DNA of 64,000 bases from Bacteroides sp. (GCF_030151085.1 NZ_JASLER010000013.1:1-64000); one strand, 5' to 3'; counted from the first letter of the stretch, positions 1 through 8,971 are shown. Numbers and translations: made by a program. The notes: generated by a model from the sequence alone, not told the origin.

Positions 1-56
1 CTTTATTAAAAAACAAATATACGCTATATTTTATAATTACGCTTTAATTATTTCAT

Positions 57-92
57 AAAAAAACCTCTGAGATGTTATTCTCAGAGGTTTTT
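57..92 (-). terminator. Terminator of tRNA-Leu, T-tracts on both strands
   Basis: A 9-bp perfect stem (CCTCTGAGA pairing with TCTCAGAGG) around a 6-base loop has an A-run on its left and a T-run on its right, so it can end transcription from either side. It lies just downstream of the leftward tRNA gene. Confidence 0.8.
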
Positions 93-129
93 AAATTGCT
101 TGTAGTTGTTTGTCTTAGAGTATATAAAG

Positions 130-211
130 TGCGGGTGATAGGACTCGAACCTACACGCCTCTCGGCACCAGATCCTAAGTCTGGCGCGGCTGCCAATTAC
201 GCCACACCCGC
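130..211 (-). tRNA. tRNA-Leu, anticodon UAG
   Basis: The reverse strand folds as a class II tRNA: acceptor stem GCGGGTG/CACCCGC, a D-arm containing AATTGGCA, an anticodon stem CCAGA/TCTGG with loop CTTAGGA (anticodon TAG, reading CUA), a long variable arm and a TTCGAGT T-loop. The long variable arm fits leucine. CCA is not encoded, which is common in Bacteroidota. I counted stems by eye, so the ends may be off by one base. Confidence 0.95.
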
Positions 212-234
212 GTGGCTTTTCTCTAAAGCGAGGG

Positions 235-265
235 CAAAGATAGAAAGATTTTTCATTCTGACAAA
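235..265 (-). promoter_or_regulatory. Promoter of tRNA-Leu
   Basis: On the reverse strand TTTG (262-265) is followed after 19 bases by TATCTTTG (235-242), a full match to the Bacteroides -33/-7 promoter form. It lies about 25 bases before the tRNA and close to the 3' end of the protease gene, so the tRNA has its own start. Confidence 0.7.
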
Positions 266-286
266 CAGTTTGGCGGATAAAGTCGA

Positions 287-1303
287 TTATGGAGTAACTT
301 TCAGTAGTTTTCTTGCCTCCTCAATGATGGTATCCAGGTTTTTTGCTTCATCTTCTTTAGTCATATCTACCTTTATTTTGGGGTCAATGCCGAATTCAAT
401 CTGCTGTTTTGCTGCATCCAGGTGTGGACTGGCAGAAAAACGTACACCCCATCCATTAGGTAATTCTGAAGAGAAGGGAAGTCCGGAACCTCCACCTGTT
501 TTGTCACCGATTTGGGTTACATTAGGGAAGTAGCGCATCGAATTTACAAAATCATTGGTGGCACTGTAAGAATGACGATTGGTAAGGAGGGCAACTTTCT
601 TTTGCCAACGGATACTGTTGGATGGTTCCAGATAGATCGGGGCAGGTTCGGAGAAATCATTGTGCCCTTTACCCGTTTTGTGCTGAATATATCCTGTTAA
701 TACCTTCTCGTTGGTGAAACGGGCGGAAAAACGGGTAGCATAAGTCAGATTGCCTCCTCCATTGTTTCGTACATCAATGATTATTCCGTTGCAAACTGCT
801 AGATAGGAGAGTATTTCATCCAGGTTTCCGTCGCCAATGGGACTGGAAAAATCGCCATAATATACATAGCCTATATTATCATTCAGAATGGTGTATTTGG
901 CGCCTCCGGCAATACGATAATCACGTCCGAGATATTTCTCGATGATGCTTTCGTTGAAGTTACGCGGATAATCCAAATACCAGTCCCAGTAGCGTGCCAT
1001 GTTAGACGAATTATACAGGTTGACGTGACCGTCCTTCAACTCGGCAAGCATATCCCCCAATACTTCGAACAGACCGTCGTTACTCATGTTTGAAGTGATT
1101 TTTGGCTGGTATTTGTTGTAGATGGCATTCCAATCTATCTGTTTATAATCAAGAAAACAATATTTTTCATCAATAATCTGCCACAATGCTTCAAAATTAC
1201 CTTGAGGGGTATTGTTGAATTCCTCTTCGCGAATACATCCGCTAAGAAGAGGAAGCAGGAAGAGTAAAAAACAGAAGCGGTATATTTTGATTCTCATATT
1301 CAT
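287..1303 (-). CDS. S41-family C-terminal-processing-like protease, lipoprotein
   Basis: The 338-residue product begins with a hydrophobic signal peptide ending in a lipobox (LLSGC, Cys23), so it is a predicted lipoprotein of the cell envelope. The C-terminal half has the S41 tail-specific protease core: GIIIDVRNNGGG, then a NRHSYSATNDF segment carrying the likely catalytic Ser, then GDKTGGGSG. No PDZ domain is evident; the N-terminal part resembles the helical bundle seen in other Bacteroidales S41 proteins. It follows the DUF3316 gene by 25 bases and is probably the last gene of the topoisomerase unit. Its substrate is unknown. Confidence 0.85.
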   Translation of the reverse strand: MNMRIKIYRFCFLLFLLPLLSGCIREEEFNNTPQGNFEALWQIIDEKYCFLDYKQIDWNAIYNKYQPKITSNMSNDGLFEVLGDMLAELKDGHVNLYNSSNMARYWDWYLDYPRNFNESIIEKYLGRDYRIAGGAKYTILNDNIGYVYYGDFSSPIGDGNLDEILSYLAVCNGIIIDVRNNGGGNLTYATRFSARFTNEKVLTGYIQHKTGKGHNDFSEPAPIYLEPSNSIRWQKKVALLTNRHSYSATNDFVNSMRYFPNVTQIGDKTGGGSGLPFSSELPNGWGVRFSASPHLDAAKQQIEFGIDPKIKVDMTKEDEAKNLDTIIEEARKLLKVTP

Positions 1304-1328
1304 TATTAATTATGTGGAACGAAGGTTC

Positions 1329-2222
1329 TTACTTACTATACTTCCTGTTAGGAAATAAATATAGCTCTTTTACAAATCCCACCATGAACACATGCGAATA
1401 CGTATGTGTCTTTATGTTGTTGACATTGGACTGCTGTGCATCCCATATATAGCCAAATCGCATTCGGGCACGTCCTACTGGGAAGTCGGCAGTCAGCATT
1501 TGTCTCATGGAGGGCTGGTTGTACAAGGAGGTGAATTTTATGACTCCATCCCAATGACCTAATGTGAAAATCTCGTAGTAAGACTGTCCGTAGTTTGGCG
1601 AGAACATAACGCCCATTAAAGGAAGGTTGATTTGATACCTTAAAGTAAGAAGGCTGTTCTTGATGCGCAGATTCCAGATAGCCATACCCGATGCGGCAAG
1701 ATTAATGAAGGCGCGAGCCGAGGCAGGGTTGTTCCCATTGCGAAGATTATATACGAAACCACCGTTAAAGTCTCCTACACCTCCGGCAAGCAGTTTGAAG
1801 TTACTTGTGATAGGGAAGTTGTAATGTAACCCATAATTCCAATTTGCCAGCCCTGAGAAGGTATTGTTATTGTCTACCTTGTTGTGAGTATATCCCAAGT
1901 CTGCCTGAAAGAAAGTCTGCAAAGACACATTCCCTTTCATCCATTTAGTCATGCGCATGCTTTCGCGGGAAATGCGAAAGTCAATGCCTCTGTATTCCTG
2001 CGGAGAAAGATAGGTATCGAATACATTTGTAAAACCTGCTCCGTACATGGTAGCACGGGTGATTATACGATTGTGCTCTAAACCGGGAGAAGTGGCTTGT
2101 ATACCTTGAAAAACAGAATCGGCATACTGCTTTGGCAAAACAGTACCTTCCTGAGCTTTCACTCCGATGCTGCCTGATAGCAGGATGAGGAATATTCCTA
2201 TTTTATATAGTTTCTGAATCAT
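1329..2222 (-). CDS. DUF3316-like outer-membrane or exported protein
   Basis: The 297-residue protein has an N-terminal signal peptide ending near VKAQ and no lipobox. The rest has alternating aromatic and polar strands (for example WNYGLHYNFPI and WNLRIKNSLLTLRYQINLPL), as expected of a small outer-membrane beta-barrel. I assign it to the DUF3316 type from memory of Bacteroides annotation; its function is not known. The gene starts 22 bases after the topoisomerase stop codon and is 25 bases from the protease, so the three genes look co-transcribed. Confidence 0.65.
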   Translation of the reverse strand: MIQKLYKIGIFLILLSGSIGVKAQEGTVLPKQYADSVFQGIQATSPGLEHNRIITRATMYGAGFTNVFDTYLSPQEYRGIDFRISRESMRMTKWMKGNVSLQTFFQADLGYTHNKVDNNNTFSGLANWNYGLHYNFPITSNFKLLAGGVGDFNGGFVYNLRNGNNPASARAFINLAASGMAIWNLRIKNSLLTLRYQINLPLMGVMFSPNYGQSYYEIFTLGHWDGVIKFTSLYNQPSMRQMLTADFPVGRARMRFGYIWDAQQSNVNNIKTHTYSHVFMVGFVKELYLFPNRKYSK

Positions 2223-2244
2223 TTATTCACTGATCATTTATTAC

Positions 2245-4923
2245 TTAGAATAGTTGCATTTGCCCTGTTATTTCATCTACTATATCTCCTTCGCTTTTAC
2301 CATGATCGGGGTCTAGTATCTCAGGCTCTTCGTCATTCTGCTCTTTCGGTTGTGATGTTTCGGGTTGACGGATTGGTTCCAGTTCGTTGATTGTTTCAAT
2401 GGTAAAGGTGGTCACACGTTTACCTTTAGCTTTGAATCCCTTAACGGCAATGAACTCATCGGCATCTACAATCAGTGGTTCACGGAAATTATCATGTCCG
2501 CCGAAGATAACCTCAAGGCGTGGATAGTATTCGTCCGTAAGTAAGATCAAACTGCTATTCTTGTTTTCACCGATATAATTCTGCTTACGTGGAGAAGCTT
2601 CGAAACAAAAACGTTTGATATATGGATAATTCTGTTGGTCGGCATCATAAAGTACGGCTGTCCATATTTTATTCGGATCATATTTCTCCAATACGCGGAT
2701 GCTGTCATCATAGTGATTGTTCAGATCAAAGTTGGTGATATAGAAATCACCGCTATTCTGAACAACGAGGATACTGTCTTCACTTTGGAACTCACCGAGG
2801 TATTCTCCGCGTCCATCATAGTTGAGGCGCAACACGTCACGGTCAAACCAAACCTTACGTCCGCCTAGTGTGGAGCCTCCACGTTGTTTCAGGGCTATCT
2901 TATGTACAGGTAGCTTGGTCAGGATATTTCCCATGGCTTGTCTTCCTTTGATACCGATGGCGCTGAAGTCTTCTTCAAAGATAATGCGTCGTACCCGTGG
3001 ATTCGGTTTCAAAGTAACTTTAATCACTTCTGCTTCCCCGTTAGGATTAGCCGTGAAGTACATGATACGTGATTCCGGTGTACCTTGTGTTACATCATAT
3101 TCCCGGTCGCGTACGATGGAAGTTACAGCAAAACGCTTGATGTAGTGCGTACCTTCTTTGCCATCACGGTAAACCACATTGTAAATGGTGCGCTTGTCGT
3201 TCTTCTTGAATACACTGGCATAGAGTATATTCTTTCCGACAAATTTCTTTTCTGCAACCGGAGTGATGATATATTTACCATCGCGGAAGAAGAGTATGAC
3301 ATCGTCGATAGGAGAACAGTTTCCTAAAAACTCATCTTTCTTTAGTCCTGTACCAATGAAACCTTCTTCGCGGTTGATATATAGCTTCTCGTTAGCTTCG
3401 ATAACTTTGGTTGCTTCGATGGTGTCGAAGTTGCGGAGCTCAGTACGTCGTGGGAAACCTTTGCCATACTTTTCTTTCAGCATTCGATACCAGTCTACGG
3501 TATATTCTACGATGTTTGCCAGATGGCGGTCTATTTCCTCGATGTCCCCCTTCATACGGGCAATTAATTCTTCTGCCTTTTCGGAGTTGAACTTGAGGAT
3601 ACGTGCCATCTTGATTTCCATCAGCTTGAGTATATCATCTTTGGTTACCTCACGGATGAAAGTCGGATAATAAGGAGTCAGTCGCGAGTCAATATGCTCA
3701 CAGGCAGCATCCATACTTTTGGCTTGCTCGAATTCTTTGTCTTTATAGATGCGTTCTTCAATGAAAATCTTCTCTAATGAGGAGAAATGCAGGCTCTCTA
3801 ATATTTCCCCCTTACGTATTTCCAGTTCCAGGCGAAGCAATGCCAAAGTGTTGTCAACAGATTTACGTAATATATTGCTGACGGTGAGGAAGTGAGGCTT
3901 TTGGTCGTCGATGACGCAGCAGTTGGGTGAAATACTTACTTCGCAGTCGGTGAAAGCATAGAGCGCATCGATGGTTTTATCCGATGAAGCGCCCGGTGCC
4001 AGGTGCACGAGGATTTCTACGCTACCAGAGGTTAGGTCTTCTACCTTGCGTATTTTGATTTTTCCTTTTTCACTCGCTTTTACAATGGAGTCGCATACGG
4101 TAGCTACAGTCTTGCCAAAAGGTATTTCTTTGATGGCAAGTGTTTTGTTGTCAACCTTTTCTATTTTAGAGCGTACTCGTACCGCACCGCCACGTTCACC
4201 ATCATTGTATTTGGAAACGTCGATGGAGCCGCCGGTCTGGAAATCGGGATATAATTTGAATTCTTCGTGATGCAGATATTGAATAGATGCTTCACACAAT
4301 TCGTTGAAGTTGTGTGGTAATATCTTTGATGATAAACCTACGGCAATACCTTCTACACCTTGCGCTAGCAATAGTGGGAACTTAACCGGGAGTGTGACCG
4401 GTTCTTTGTTTCTTCCGTCGTAAGAAAGTTTCCATTCGGTAGTTTTAGGATTGAATACCACGTCGAGGGCAAACTTGGAGAGGCGTGCTTCGATATAACG
4501 CGGTGCGGCAGCACTATCACCGGTCAGGATGTTACCCCAGTTACCTTGGCAATCCACAAGCAGATCTTTTTGTCCCAACTGCACAAGGGCGTCTCCAATA
4601 GAAGCATCACCGTGCGGGTGGAATTGCATGGTATGTCCTACGATATTAGCAACTTTGTTGTAGCGCCCGTCCTCCAAACGCCTCATGGAGTGTAGAATGC
4701 GACGTTGTACAGGCTTCAAACCGTCCATGATGTGAGGCACGGCACGTTCCAGAATTACGTACGAAGCATAGTCCAAAAACCAGTTTTGGTACATTCCGCT
4801 TAGCTGATGCTTCACGTTGACATCTTTTGTGTCCGCAGGTTTGTAATCTGAATGTTCTTCGCTCCCTTGTGCAGGGAGTTCTTTATCCAAATCGTCTATT
4901 GGTGCTTCAAAATCTTCGCTCAT
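2245..4923 (-). CDS. parC: DNA topoisomerase IV subunit A
   Basis: At 892 residues this is a complete type IIA topoisomerase A subunit, which breaks and rejoins DNA and, with ParE, separates replicated chromosomes. The breakage domain has the FHPHGDASIGDAL motif and the catalytic tyrosine in AAAPRYIEARL (Tyr143). The C-terminal half has the blade repeats of the GyrA/ParC propeller, but the GyrA-box QRRGG(K/R)G is replaced by a degenerate KQRGGSTLGGRK, which favours ParC over GyrA. The C-terminus is acidic, as in other Bacteroides homologues. The first 38 residues are a charged extension. It heads a three-gene leftward unit. Confidence 0.9.
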   Translation of the reverse strand: MSEDFEAPIDDLDKELPAQGSEEHSDYKPADTKDVNVKHQLSGMYQNWFLDYASYVILERAVPHIMDGLKPVQRRILHSMRRLEDGRYNKVANIVGHTMQFHPHGDASIGDALVQLGQKDLLVDCQGNWGNILTGDSAAAPRYIEARLSKFALDVVFNPKTTEWKLSYDGRNKEPVTLPVKFPLLLAQGVEGIAVGLSSKILPHNFNELCEASIQYLHHEEFKLYPDFQTGGSIDVSKYNDGERGGAVRVRSKIEKVDNKTLAIKEIPFGKTVATVCDSIVKASEKGKIKIRKVEDLTSGSVEILVHLAPGASSDKTIDALYAFTDCEVSISPNCCVIDDQKPHFLTVSNILRKSVDNTLALLRLELEIRKGEILESLHFSSLEKIFIEERIYKDKEFEQAKSMDAACEHIDSRLTPYYPTFIREVTKDDILKLMEIKMARILKFNSEKAEELIARMKGDIEEIDRHLANIVEYTVDWYRMLKEKYGKGFPRRTELRNFDTIEATKVIEANEKLYINREEGFIGTGLKKDEFLGNCSPIDDVILFFRDGKYIITPVAEKKFVGKNILYASVFKKNDKRTIYNVVYRDGKEGTHYIKRFAVTSIVRDREYDVTQGTPESRIMYFTANPNGEAEVIKVTLKPNPRVRRIIFEEDFSAIGIKGRQAMGNILTKLPVHKIALKQRGGSTLGGRKVWFDRDVLRLNYDGRGEYLGEFQSEDSILVVQNSGDFYITNFDLNNHYDDSIRVLEKYDPNKIWTAVLYDADQQNYPYIKRFCFEASPRKQNYIGENKNSSLILLTDEYYPRLEVIFGGHDNFREPLIVDADEFIAVKGFKAKGKRVTTFTIETINELEPIRQPETSQPKEQNDEEPEILDPDHGKSEGDIVDEITGQMQLF

Positions 4924-4975
4924 ATTTGTCAGGGAATTGTCTATTCTATGGTATTACTGAATTTTCAGTTGCACG

Positions 4976-5009
4976 CAAAAATACGAAATTTATCGGGAAA
5001 AGATGCAAA
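4976..5009 (-). promoter_or_regulatory. Promoter of parC unit
   Basis: On the reverse strand TTTG (5006-5009) is followed after 22 bases by TATTTTTG (4976-4983), matching the Bacteroides TTTG/TAnnTTTG form, about 50 bases before the parC start codon. Confidence 0.6.
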
Positions 5010-5048
5010 GAAGAAAGAGAAAGCATTCTATAATCTTTATTTTATCCG

Positions 5049-7235
5049 TTATTGTTTAATTTCTCTGCGAATCACAAGTAGTGATGGGAGGTTCTCCATA
5101 ATGGCTTCATCATTAACTAATTTCGAGTAAGTGGCGTAACTCATAATTGACAAACCGTTCTTGTCCTCATTTTTTAGTTCCTCCTGATCGACGTAGTCAA
5201 TAAGGACTAACTGCTGAGAATACTGCTCTAGTAGTTTATTTACTTCCTGGAGTTTCTCATTATCATCTTTGAATAAGTATAGTTTTAGTTGCTGCCCGTT
5301 TCTGAGCATTTTTTCGATAAAAGGGAATAGAAACATATCCGTACTTCCTAAAACGAAATTGGTAGTAGACCCCTCTTGGAAACCACGATTCAGAAAAACT
5401 GCAACCGGGCATTTTACTTGTTCTATCACTTCGTCTACTTTATCACGTAATAACGACAGCCAAAGAATAGTACCCGGAGAACCGAATTTGTCGGGTTGAA
5501 TATGGCTTCGCGCACCCAAAAGCAACATATCCGGTTGCTCTTTCTTCACAAATTGAATCATACCTTGTACGAGCTTATCCGTAACACGGTAGTAGTTTTC
5601 AACAGAAATGCCAAGTTCTGAAGCACGTTGGTTCAACGGTGTAAAACTTTCTTTTGCATATTGAGCGGCATTCAGTGGATTTAAATCAGTTCCAATGGTA
5701 TAGTGTGCGGCAATAAGTTGTTCTTTCTTCAGCTCTTTCCCAAATAATTGATTATAAATAGATAGTAGATTACGACCTGCATCGGGGCGTCCAAAACAAA
5801 GTATCAGTTTTCGTTTAGGAGATAATTTCTGTTCCCTCCGAGTGAAGTAGCGCTCAACCAGATGGAGCAGGGGAGTTGTCATGAATGTAGTTACTAATGC
5901 CATAATGACCAGGATCACAAAGATGGAAGGCGGTAATACTCCCATTTCGTAACCGATGTTTAAAGCTACAAGTTCCATCAAACCACGAGTATTCATCAAG
6001 GTTCCTATTGTCCAGCTATCTTTCCATGACTCACCTACAAGGCGTGAAGCTATAGTACAGCCTCCTAGTTTTCCTGCAATAGCGACAGCTATCAACAATG
6101 CGCATACGCCCCATAACTCCGGACTATTTATCAATCCTATTTGTGTGCGAAGCCCTGTAAATGCAAAGAATAATGGAAGAAAAAAGACCAATGAGATATC
6201 TTCCACTTTTTCCATCATTACCTTGCGGAAACCTATGTTGGAAGGCATCACTACTCCTGCCATAAATGCTCCGAAAAGGGCATGTATGCCTATCACCTCA
6301 GTGATACAGGAAGATATGATTAATATCAGCAGGATAAAGGCTACAAATGTTTTATTAATAGCTTCGCGATTGGCGTATACTTCCCCTACTTTCTTCAAGA
6401 ATGGGCGGACTAGTAAGAACATGACGACAATATAAGCTATAGCCAGTCCTACGGAATAAAGAGCACTAGCAAAAGTACCGGCTTTAGATATGGCAATAAC
6501 AATGGCAAGTAAACACCAGGCTGTTACGTCATCATTGGCTGCGGAGGCAATAGTCAGAGTGCCGAGTTGAGTTTTCGTCATATTGCGTTCCTGTATGATA
6601 CGCGCAAGTACGGGAAATGCGGTTATGCTCATAGAAATACCGATAAACAAGGCAAAAGGCAGGAATGGTGTATGAGACGAGGCGTATTTCTCGTAAATCC
6701 AATACGAGGATAAAATACCAAGGAAGAACGGAACCAATATACCCGCATGACTAATGACCAACGTTTCGTTAATCTTGTTTTTTAAAACTCTGAAGTCGAG
6801 TTCCATACCAATGACGAACATGAAAAGTATCAAACCCACTTGGCTAAGAAGCTCAAGATTGGTTAATGAACTGGCAGGGAACAGGAAATGAAAAGCATCC
6901 GGAAAGAAAAAACCGAGTACGGAAGGTCCCAAGACGATACCGGCGACAATTTCGCCAATAACACTGGGCTGGCCGATATAACTGAATAGAAATCCAAATA
7001 AGCGGACCATCAGCAGCACCGCGATAATCTGGAAAAGTAAAATTGTTAATGGATGGTGAATATTAGCAGTCAGGAATTGGCGGAACATTTCGAAAGGGGA
7101 ATCTTGTACCATGCCTAATGTACCTGCCGCATAATGTGAAAAACGATCGCCTTCATCAATGGCAAAATAAATCAAAGCTCCGAAGAGGAGCAACATAATT
7201 ACGTAAATGATGTAGTTCTTCTGGGACCTTTTCAT
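5049..7235 (-). CDS. Cation/proton antiporter (CPA2 type) with C-terminal universal-stress-like domain
   Basis: The 728-residue protein has about 12-13 hydrophobic segments. Residues roughly 75-460 match the monovalent cation:proton antiporter-2 family: GEIVAGIVLGPSVLG, then LELLSQVGLILFMFVIGMELD, then ASAANDDVTAWCLLA, where the DD pair would take part in ion exchange. The final 240 residues are soluble and resemble a universal-stress-protein domain (LILCFGRPDAGRN, DMLLLGARSH). It would exchange Na+ or K+ for H+ at the inner membrane. Its 5' region runs directly into the invertible segment, whose promoter faces this gene in the present orientation. No clear terminator follows it. Confidence 0.85.
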   Translation of the reverse strand: MKRSQKNYIIYVIMLLLFGALIYFAIDEGDRFSHYAAGTLGMVQDSPFEMFRQFLTANIHHPLTILLFQIIAVLLMVRLFGFLFSYIGQPSVIGEIVAGIVLGPSVLGFFFPDAFHFLFPASSLTNLELLSQVGLILFMFVIGMELDFRVLKNKINETLVISHAGILVPFFLGILSSYWIYEKYASSHTPFLPFALFIGISMSITAFPVLARIIQERNMTKTQLGTLTIASAANDDVTAWCLLAIVIAISKAGTFASALYSVGLAIAYIVVMFLLVRPFLKKVGEVYANREAINKTFVAFILLILIISSCITEVIGIHALFGAFMAGVVMPSNIGFRKVMMEKVEDISLVFFLPLFFAFTGLRTQIGLINSPELWGVCALLIAVAIAGKLGGCTIASRLVGESWKDSWTIGTLMNTRGLMELVALNIGYEMGVLPPSIFVILVIMALVTTFMTTPLLHLVERYFTRREQKLSPKRKLILCFGRPDAGRNLLSIYNQLFGKELKKEQLIAAHYTIGTDLNPLNAAQYAKESFTPLNQRASELGISVENYYRVTDKLVQGMIQFVKKEQPDMLLLGARSHIQPDKFGSPGTILWLSLLRDKVDEVIEQVKCPVAVFLNRGFQEGSTTNFVLGSTDMFLFPFIEKMLRNGQQLKLYLFKDDNEKLQEVNKLLEQYSQQLVLIDYVDQEELKNEDKNGLSIMSYATYSKLVNDEAIMENLPSLLVIRREIKQ

Positions 7236-7438
7236 GTTTTTTGTATATATATTGTAGAGATGTCCGATGCCTATTTCATTTAAAACAAATAAAGGGATAA
7301 TATGGTTTAAGGAAAATGAAATTTATTGTGATTAGGATAGGGATATCTTAATTTATTAGAGAAATAAAATCCTCAAAATATATCATCTTTGCCCAACTTA
7401 TAGAAAAGGGAAATATTGTTGACAAAAAATGCTTTCAT
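7236..7438. other. Non-coding gap between antiporter and invertible segment
   Basis: This AT-rich stretch has no open frame, no hairpin terminator and no second full consensus promoter for the antiporter that I can see. A one-mismatch -7 (CATCTTTG, near 7384-7391) points rightward into the segment and could serve the recombinase, but it lacks a -33 element. Confidence 0.4.
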
Positions 7439-7467
7439 TTCTTTCCGTTACTTTGCAGGTAACGGAA
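7439..7467 (+). repeat. Left inverted repeat (recombination site)
   Basis: This 29-bp sequence is the perfect reverse complement of 8943-8971. It is itself built as two 9-bp arms, TTCCGTTAC and GTAACGGAA, around an asymmetric 7-bp centre TTTGCAG. That is the layout of a tyrosine-recombinase core site, with binding arms around a 6-8 bp crossover region. The asymmetric centre sets direction, so recombination with the opposed copy gives inversion. Confidence 0.88.
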
Positions 7468-7479
7468 GAAATTTCCGTG

Positions 7480-7511
7480 CAAACATAAGCGTTTTTCTAT
7501 AAATGAGCAAA
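7480..7511 (-). promoter_or_regulatory. Invertible promoter, currently pointing left
   Basis: On the reverse strand TTTG (7508-7511), 20 bases, then TATGTTTG (7480-7487) fully match the Bacteroides promoter form. It lies 12 bases inside the left repeat and would start RNA near 7473, running out through the repeat to the antiporter start codon at 7235. After inversion the -7 box would lie at about 8923-8930 and drive the surface-layer gene with a leader of about 150 bases. I find no comparable outward promoter inside the right repeat. Confidence 0.75.
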
Positions 7512-7681
7512 TAAAGCTGAAGTTTTTTTATAATAAATCGAAAAAACACTGCTAAAAGCCACATTTTTGTTAATGGACTTTTTATACTCTTTATTATTAA
7601 TGAATTTATACGTATGTTGAATTCATAGAACATAAACGCTTACACCTATTTACTAATTAAAAATGTATTAACTGTATTGAA

Positions 7682-8629
7682 ATGAAAGAGATTGCTTTAC
7701 AAGAGATGCTGTCAACTATTATTGGAGAGCTTCGTGAAAATGGGCAATGGGGAACAGCCCATATTTATCAAACCACTTTGAATGTATTTTCTGCATTCAA
7801 TAACCATCGTGAATTATCTTGCCGTAAATTGAATCCTGCGATTCTAAAACAATTCGAAGTTTATTTGCGGCAACGGGATTGTAGTTGGAATACTGTTTCC
7901 ACTTATATGAAAACGCTTCGTTCTTGTTATAATCGCGCGGTGGACTTGAGGTATACGCATTACATTCCCAGGTTGTTCGAACATGTGTACACTGGTACGC
8001 GTGCTGATAAAAAGAGGGCATTAGAGGCTTCGGATATGAGCGGATTGATCCGGGGAACTAAAATGGACTTGTCAAGGAAAGTATCACCTTCGAATATGCA
8101 AAAGACTAAAATGTTGTTTGTACTTATGTTCTTATTACGTGGACTTCCTTTTGTTGATTTGGCTTATTTGCGTAAAAAGGACCTGCAGGGCAATGTTTTA
8201 GTTTATCGTCGCCGCAAAACAGGACGTATATTAACTGTGGTACTATCTCCTGAGGCTATGCAATTAGTGCATATTATGGCCGATACAAATAAAAATTCTC
8301 CTTATTTATTTCCTATATTGCATAGCAGAGAAGGTTCTGAGGCTGCTTATCGCGAATATCAATCGGCGTTACGTAGCTTTAATTACCGGCTGACTGCTTT
8401 AAAAGAGAAAACAGGCATGAAGGTAAGCCTCAGTACATATACTGCAAGGCATACGTGGGCCACTATGGCGTACTATTGTGAAATTCATCCTGGCATTATA
8501 TCGGAAGCAATGGGGCACTCGTCTATCAGTGTTACGGAAACTTATTTGAAACCTTTCCATAACAAGAAAATAGACGAAGCAAATCAAATGGTAATATCTT
8601 TTGTGAAAGACGCAGAAAACACAAAATAA
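7682..8629 (+). CDS. Tyrosine site-specific recombinase (DNA invertase)
   Basis: The 315-residue protein is a phage-integrase-family recombinase. Residues about 1-105 form the SAM-like core-binding domain and 110-300 the catalytic domain. Visible catalytic residues are Arg153 (LLRGLPFVDL), Lys179 (RRRKTGR), Arg256 in TYTARHTWA, His279 in MGHS and the nucleophile Tyr288 in TETYLKPF. The first His of the usual HxxR box is Tyr253, a change I believe is common in Bacteroides integrases. It is of the short type that carries out local promoter inversion rather than element transfer: there is no excisionase, relaxase or cargo beside it. The gene lies between the two repeats and flips with the segment. 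Its own promoter is unclear. Confidence 0.92.
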   Translation: MKEIALQEMLSTIIGELRENGQWGTAHIYQTTLNVFSAFNNHRELSCRKLNPAILKQFEVYLRQRDCSWNTVSTYMKTLRSCYNRAVDLRYTHYIPRLFEHVYTGTRADKKRALEASDMSGLIRGTKMDLSRKVSPSNMQKTKMLFVLMFLLRGLPFVDLAYLRKKDLQGNVLVYRRRKTGRILTVVLSPEAMQLVHIMADTNKNSPYLFPILHSREGSEAAYREYQSALRSFNYRLTALKEKTGMKVSLSTYTARHTWATMAYYCEIHPGIISEAMGHSSISVTETYLKPFHNKKIDEANQMVISFVKDAENTK

Positions 8630-8942
8630 AAGACGGCATACTTTAGACTGGACTTGTCATCTATTTTTCTTTCTTCAAACAAAACGCTTTGAGGAGAGGG
8701 CTTATATTGACCTTTTGGTAGATATTTCTTAAAAAATAGTAATCTGTAAATAAGTACATTATACATTTCCATTAAAATCCCTTTCAACATACTGTCTGAA
8801 TTTTCCTTTGTATGCATGTTATCATTTTATCTTTTAATCATAATCTCCACCTCTTACTATAAGCTAAGTTATTCATATTTACACACATACTGCTTCCCGG
8901 CATGAAATGAGGTTCGTGTTTGCATGGTTTGCTTTTATCTTT
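8630..8942. other. Non-coding part of invertible segment after the recombinase gene
   Basis: These 313 bases are AT-rich and hold no convincing gene; the small reverse-strand frame here (8584-8817) has no recognisable features. The right edge has TATCTTTT (about 8935-8942) as a weak -7-like sequence with no properly spaced TTTG, so rightward transcription from inside the segment in this orientation looks poor. Confidence 0.5.
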
Positions 8943-8971
8943 TTCCGTTACCTGCAAAGTAACGGAAAGAA
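8943..8971 (-). repeat. Right inverted repeat (recombination site)
   Basis: An exact 29-bp reverse complement of 7439-7467, with arms TTCCGTTAC and GTAACGGAA around the centre CTGCAAA. It lies 116 bases before the start codon of the surface-layer gene. Confidence 0.88.

Larger units (their letters stand above)
7439..8971. mobile_element. Predicted invertible DNA segment (phase switch) with own recombinase
   Basis: A 1.53-kb segment is bounded by two 29-bp repeats that are exact reverse complements of each other. It contains a tyrosine recombinase gene and a single consensus promoter that points outward through the left repeat. This matches the Bacteroides phase-variation switches in which a tyrosine recombinase flips a promoter-bearing segment. 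The gene just outside the right repeat is a surface-layer-like lipoprotein, of the kind reported under an invertible promoter in B. thetaiotaomicron. As assembled, the promoter faces away from that gene, so the locus is shown in its OFF orientation. Confidence 0.82.

Noticed and set aside
2245..4923. Calling this gene gyrA
   Set aside because: A canonical GyrA-box is absent and the sequence layout fits ParC better; a search against both families would settle it.
7682..8629. Integrase of a conjugative transposon or prophage
   Set aside because: No excisionase, mobilisation, phage or cargo genes are near, and the gene lies inside a 1.5-kb inverted-repeat segment.
8930..8942. Outward rightward promoter at the right repeat (TATCTTTT)
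   Set aside because: The final G is missing and the nearest TTTG is only 13 bases upstream, against about 19-20 in good Bacteroides promoters.
7439..8971. Insertion sequence or transposon bounded by terminal inverted repeats
   Set aside because: The enclosed enzyme is a tyrosine recombinase rather than a DDE transposase, the repeats have the arm-spacer-arm layout of recombination sites, and I see no target-site duplication outside them.
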